Source: Chara braunii (lineage: Eukaryota; Streptophyta; Charophyceae; Charales; Characeae). From it: a stretch of DNA of 31,829 bases. Both the position numbers and the translations under genes were made by a program. The notes below the pieces were generated by a model. That model saw only the letters and a program-made list of their open reading frames with translations, was not told the origin of the DNA and made no database searches. The stretch is taken from the NCBI GenBank assembly GCA_003427395.1, contig BFEA01000362.1, positions 248,977-280,805 of the forward strand, given 5' to 3'. Positions 30,544 through 31,829 of the stretch are shown piece by piece (position 1 is the first letter of the stretch; each line of letters opens with the position of its first letter).

Positions 30544-31829
30544 CCAATTTTCTTCTTTGTAAGAGCTCACTTCGCCTAACCCGTGTCTCGACCTCACCTA
30601 CCTGCTGCACCGCTAACACACGAGTCACCAAGCTTGACCGGAGAGGAAAGCTGTCCGTGTCGTTTACCTCTGGCCCTGTGTGTCGCATTCCTGTCTGGGG
30701 TTGGAGGAATCACCAAATGCTCAGTCAGAATTGTGGAAGGGTTTTTCGGTGGTCAGTGGACTCCAAACCAGAAATCCACCGTTGCTCTCTGGGAGAGGAA
30801 TTCACGACGTTTGGTGATTATTTATGACAACCGTGGCTGCGCTAATCTCATCGACCTTGGTTGGAAAAAGGAAAGATAAGCAGAATTAAAAAAAAAAAAA
30901 AAAAAACATGGACTGTGCAGCCGTGCGGAATAGGAAAGTTTAGCGGAAACGCGTCGAGAATGTCGTTTTTTGAGTGGTGCAGCGATTCTCGGAGAAGTGT
31001 TGTGGGCCCATCTTTCCGGGAAAGGTAAGGGTGCTGGAAATGGAAAATAGTATATTGACGGTAGCATACAATGTACGTAGCGGAAGTATCGTGAACGTAT
31101 CTGACCTCATTTATGGTCAGATTCGACTTAAAGAAGTACCAGTGGGAACAAGCCTGGGATGAGTAATGGCCATGGCAGTACTGTCCTGGGCACATGGGGT
31201 GACAACCTCTTACTCCCCTCCCCCCCCCCCCCCCGCCGGGGCCTCCTTTCCCCACGGACTTTAACAAGGCCATAAATAATACGGCGGACTACAGAAGCTG
31301 CTATCGTCAGAAGTTAACATGAATGTGTGCTGTTCAGGCACAAGGCGCTGGTATACTCGGTATAAACATCGAATAATGTGAATACATATTCAAAATTTGT
31401 GAATTGTGTGAATGGGCAAACAGAAAAAAAAGAAAAAGGATATGTATGTATGATGAGTCGGTGAAACTCCGACGAAACAGTTTGTCACAGCCCCTCGTTT
31501 GTTGTCCTCTTCTCCCCTTTCCTCTCTGCCTACGGTTTACCGGGCAGCTCTGTTTGACGATATATGTCTATGTATATATTGTCACATTGTGAATCAGAGC
31601 GCAAAAAAGGGGAAAGAAAAACGAAAAGGAAAAAAGGGGGAGGGGGAAGAGGTAAGGAAAGCTCCACCTGTTCATAACCTCTTACGTACAAGGCCAGCCA
31701 CGTGGATGACAGGTTGAGCGCTGGCTGCCCCCATCCCCGTGTGTCACATGGACCCACTTGCACGCAGCCAAAAGGCAAAGAGGTAAAGAAGGGGAGGAGG
31801 AAACCAAACCTGACAGGGAAAGAAAGATA
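30544..31829. other. Unassigned right end; weak open frames only
   Basis: Frames at 30516-30827 and 30583-30879 (+) overlap in different registers. The second has a mixed stretch (RIVEGFFGGQWTPNQKSTVA) that I cannot assign. A donor-like AAAG|GTAAGG at 31024/31025 has no recognised partner. The C15 run at 31220-31234, the A runs and the AG-rich tract near 31600-31660 are low complexity. No AP-4 epsilon exon was recognised. Confidence 0.3.

Noticed and set aside
30583-30879. Possible further AP-4 epsilon exon
   Set aside because: The translated stretch does not match any part of the adaptin sequence that I know, and lacks convincing splice sites.

Overview
This is nuclear DNA from a eukaryote, most likely a streptophyte (land plant or charophyte alga). 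The one confidently recognised protein is the N-terminal exon of the AP-4 adaptor epsilon subunit, and its wording is plant-type, not animal-type. Plant-type telomere/telo-box motifs (AAACCCTAA) and a near-match to the plant initiator tRNA-Met primer-binding site agree with this. The species cannot be named from the sequence.

Layout. 1-1.7 kb: GC-rich DNA with short tandem repeats, ending in a long GA/A tract. 1.7-9.3 kb: AT-rich non-coding DNA with a 127-bp tandem duplication, the first copy of a fold-back repeat (5954-6425), a possible reverse-strand ORF near 6.6 kb and a GC-rich patch at 8.0-8.8 kb. 9.3-11.5 kb: a five-unit array of full and internally deleted modules. 11.5-16.1 kb: AT-rich DNA, a broken gag-like reading frame at about 13.2-13.9 kb, a 113-bp tandem pair and the second fold-back copy (15601-16054). 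16.1-19.1 kb: small inverted-repeat elements and an old duplication whose left copy carries a roughly 475-bp insertion. 19.1-21.3 kb: telo-boxes, small palindromic repeats, a polypurine tract, and a G-quadruplex motif beside a retrotransposon primer-binding site. 21.3-24.2 kb: AT-rich, little recognisable. 24.2-25.7 kb: a nest of small transposons, comprising a possible tRNA-derived SINE, a 120-bp MITE and a 1,075-bp element with PIF/Harbinger-like ends sharing one TTA target. 25.7-27.5 kb: CpG-rich DNA with four G-boxes, probably the promoter/5' UTR region of the AP-4 gene. 27.5-28.2 kb: AP-4 epsilon exon. 28.2-31.8 kb: presumed intron/intergenic DNA with microsatellites, a perfect hairpin, a 56-base G run and an 11-bp minisatellite.

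The most important quality point is that two perfect 38-bp Nextera mate-pair junction adapters (27438-27475 and 28584-28621) sit in the sequence on either side of the AP-4 exon, next to microsatellites. They are library artefacts. They make local contiguity doubtful, so promoter-exon-intron linkage there needs long-read confirmation.

I found no evidence of a new multi-gene system. The window is mostly repeats and non-coding DNA around one partial housekeeping gene.
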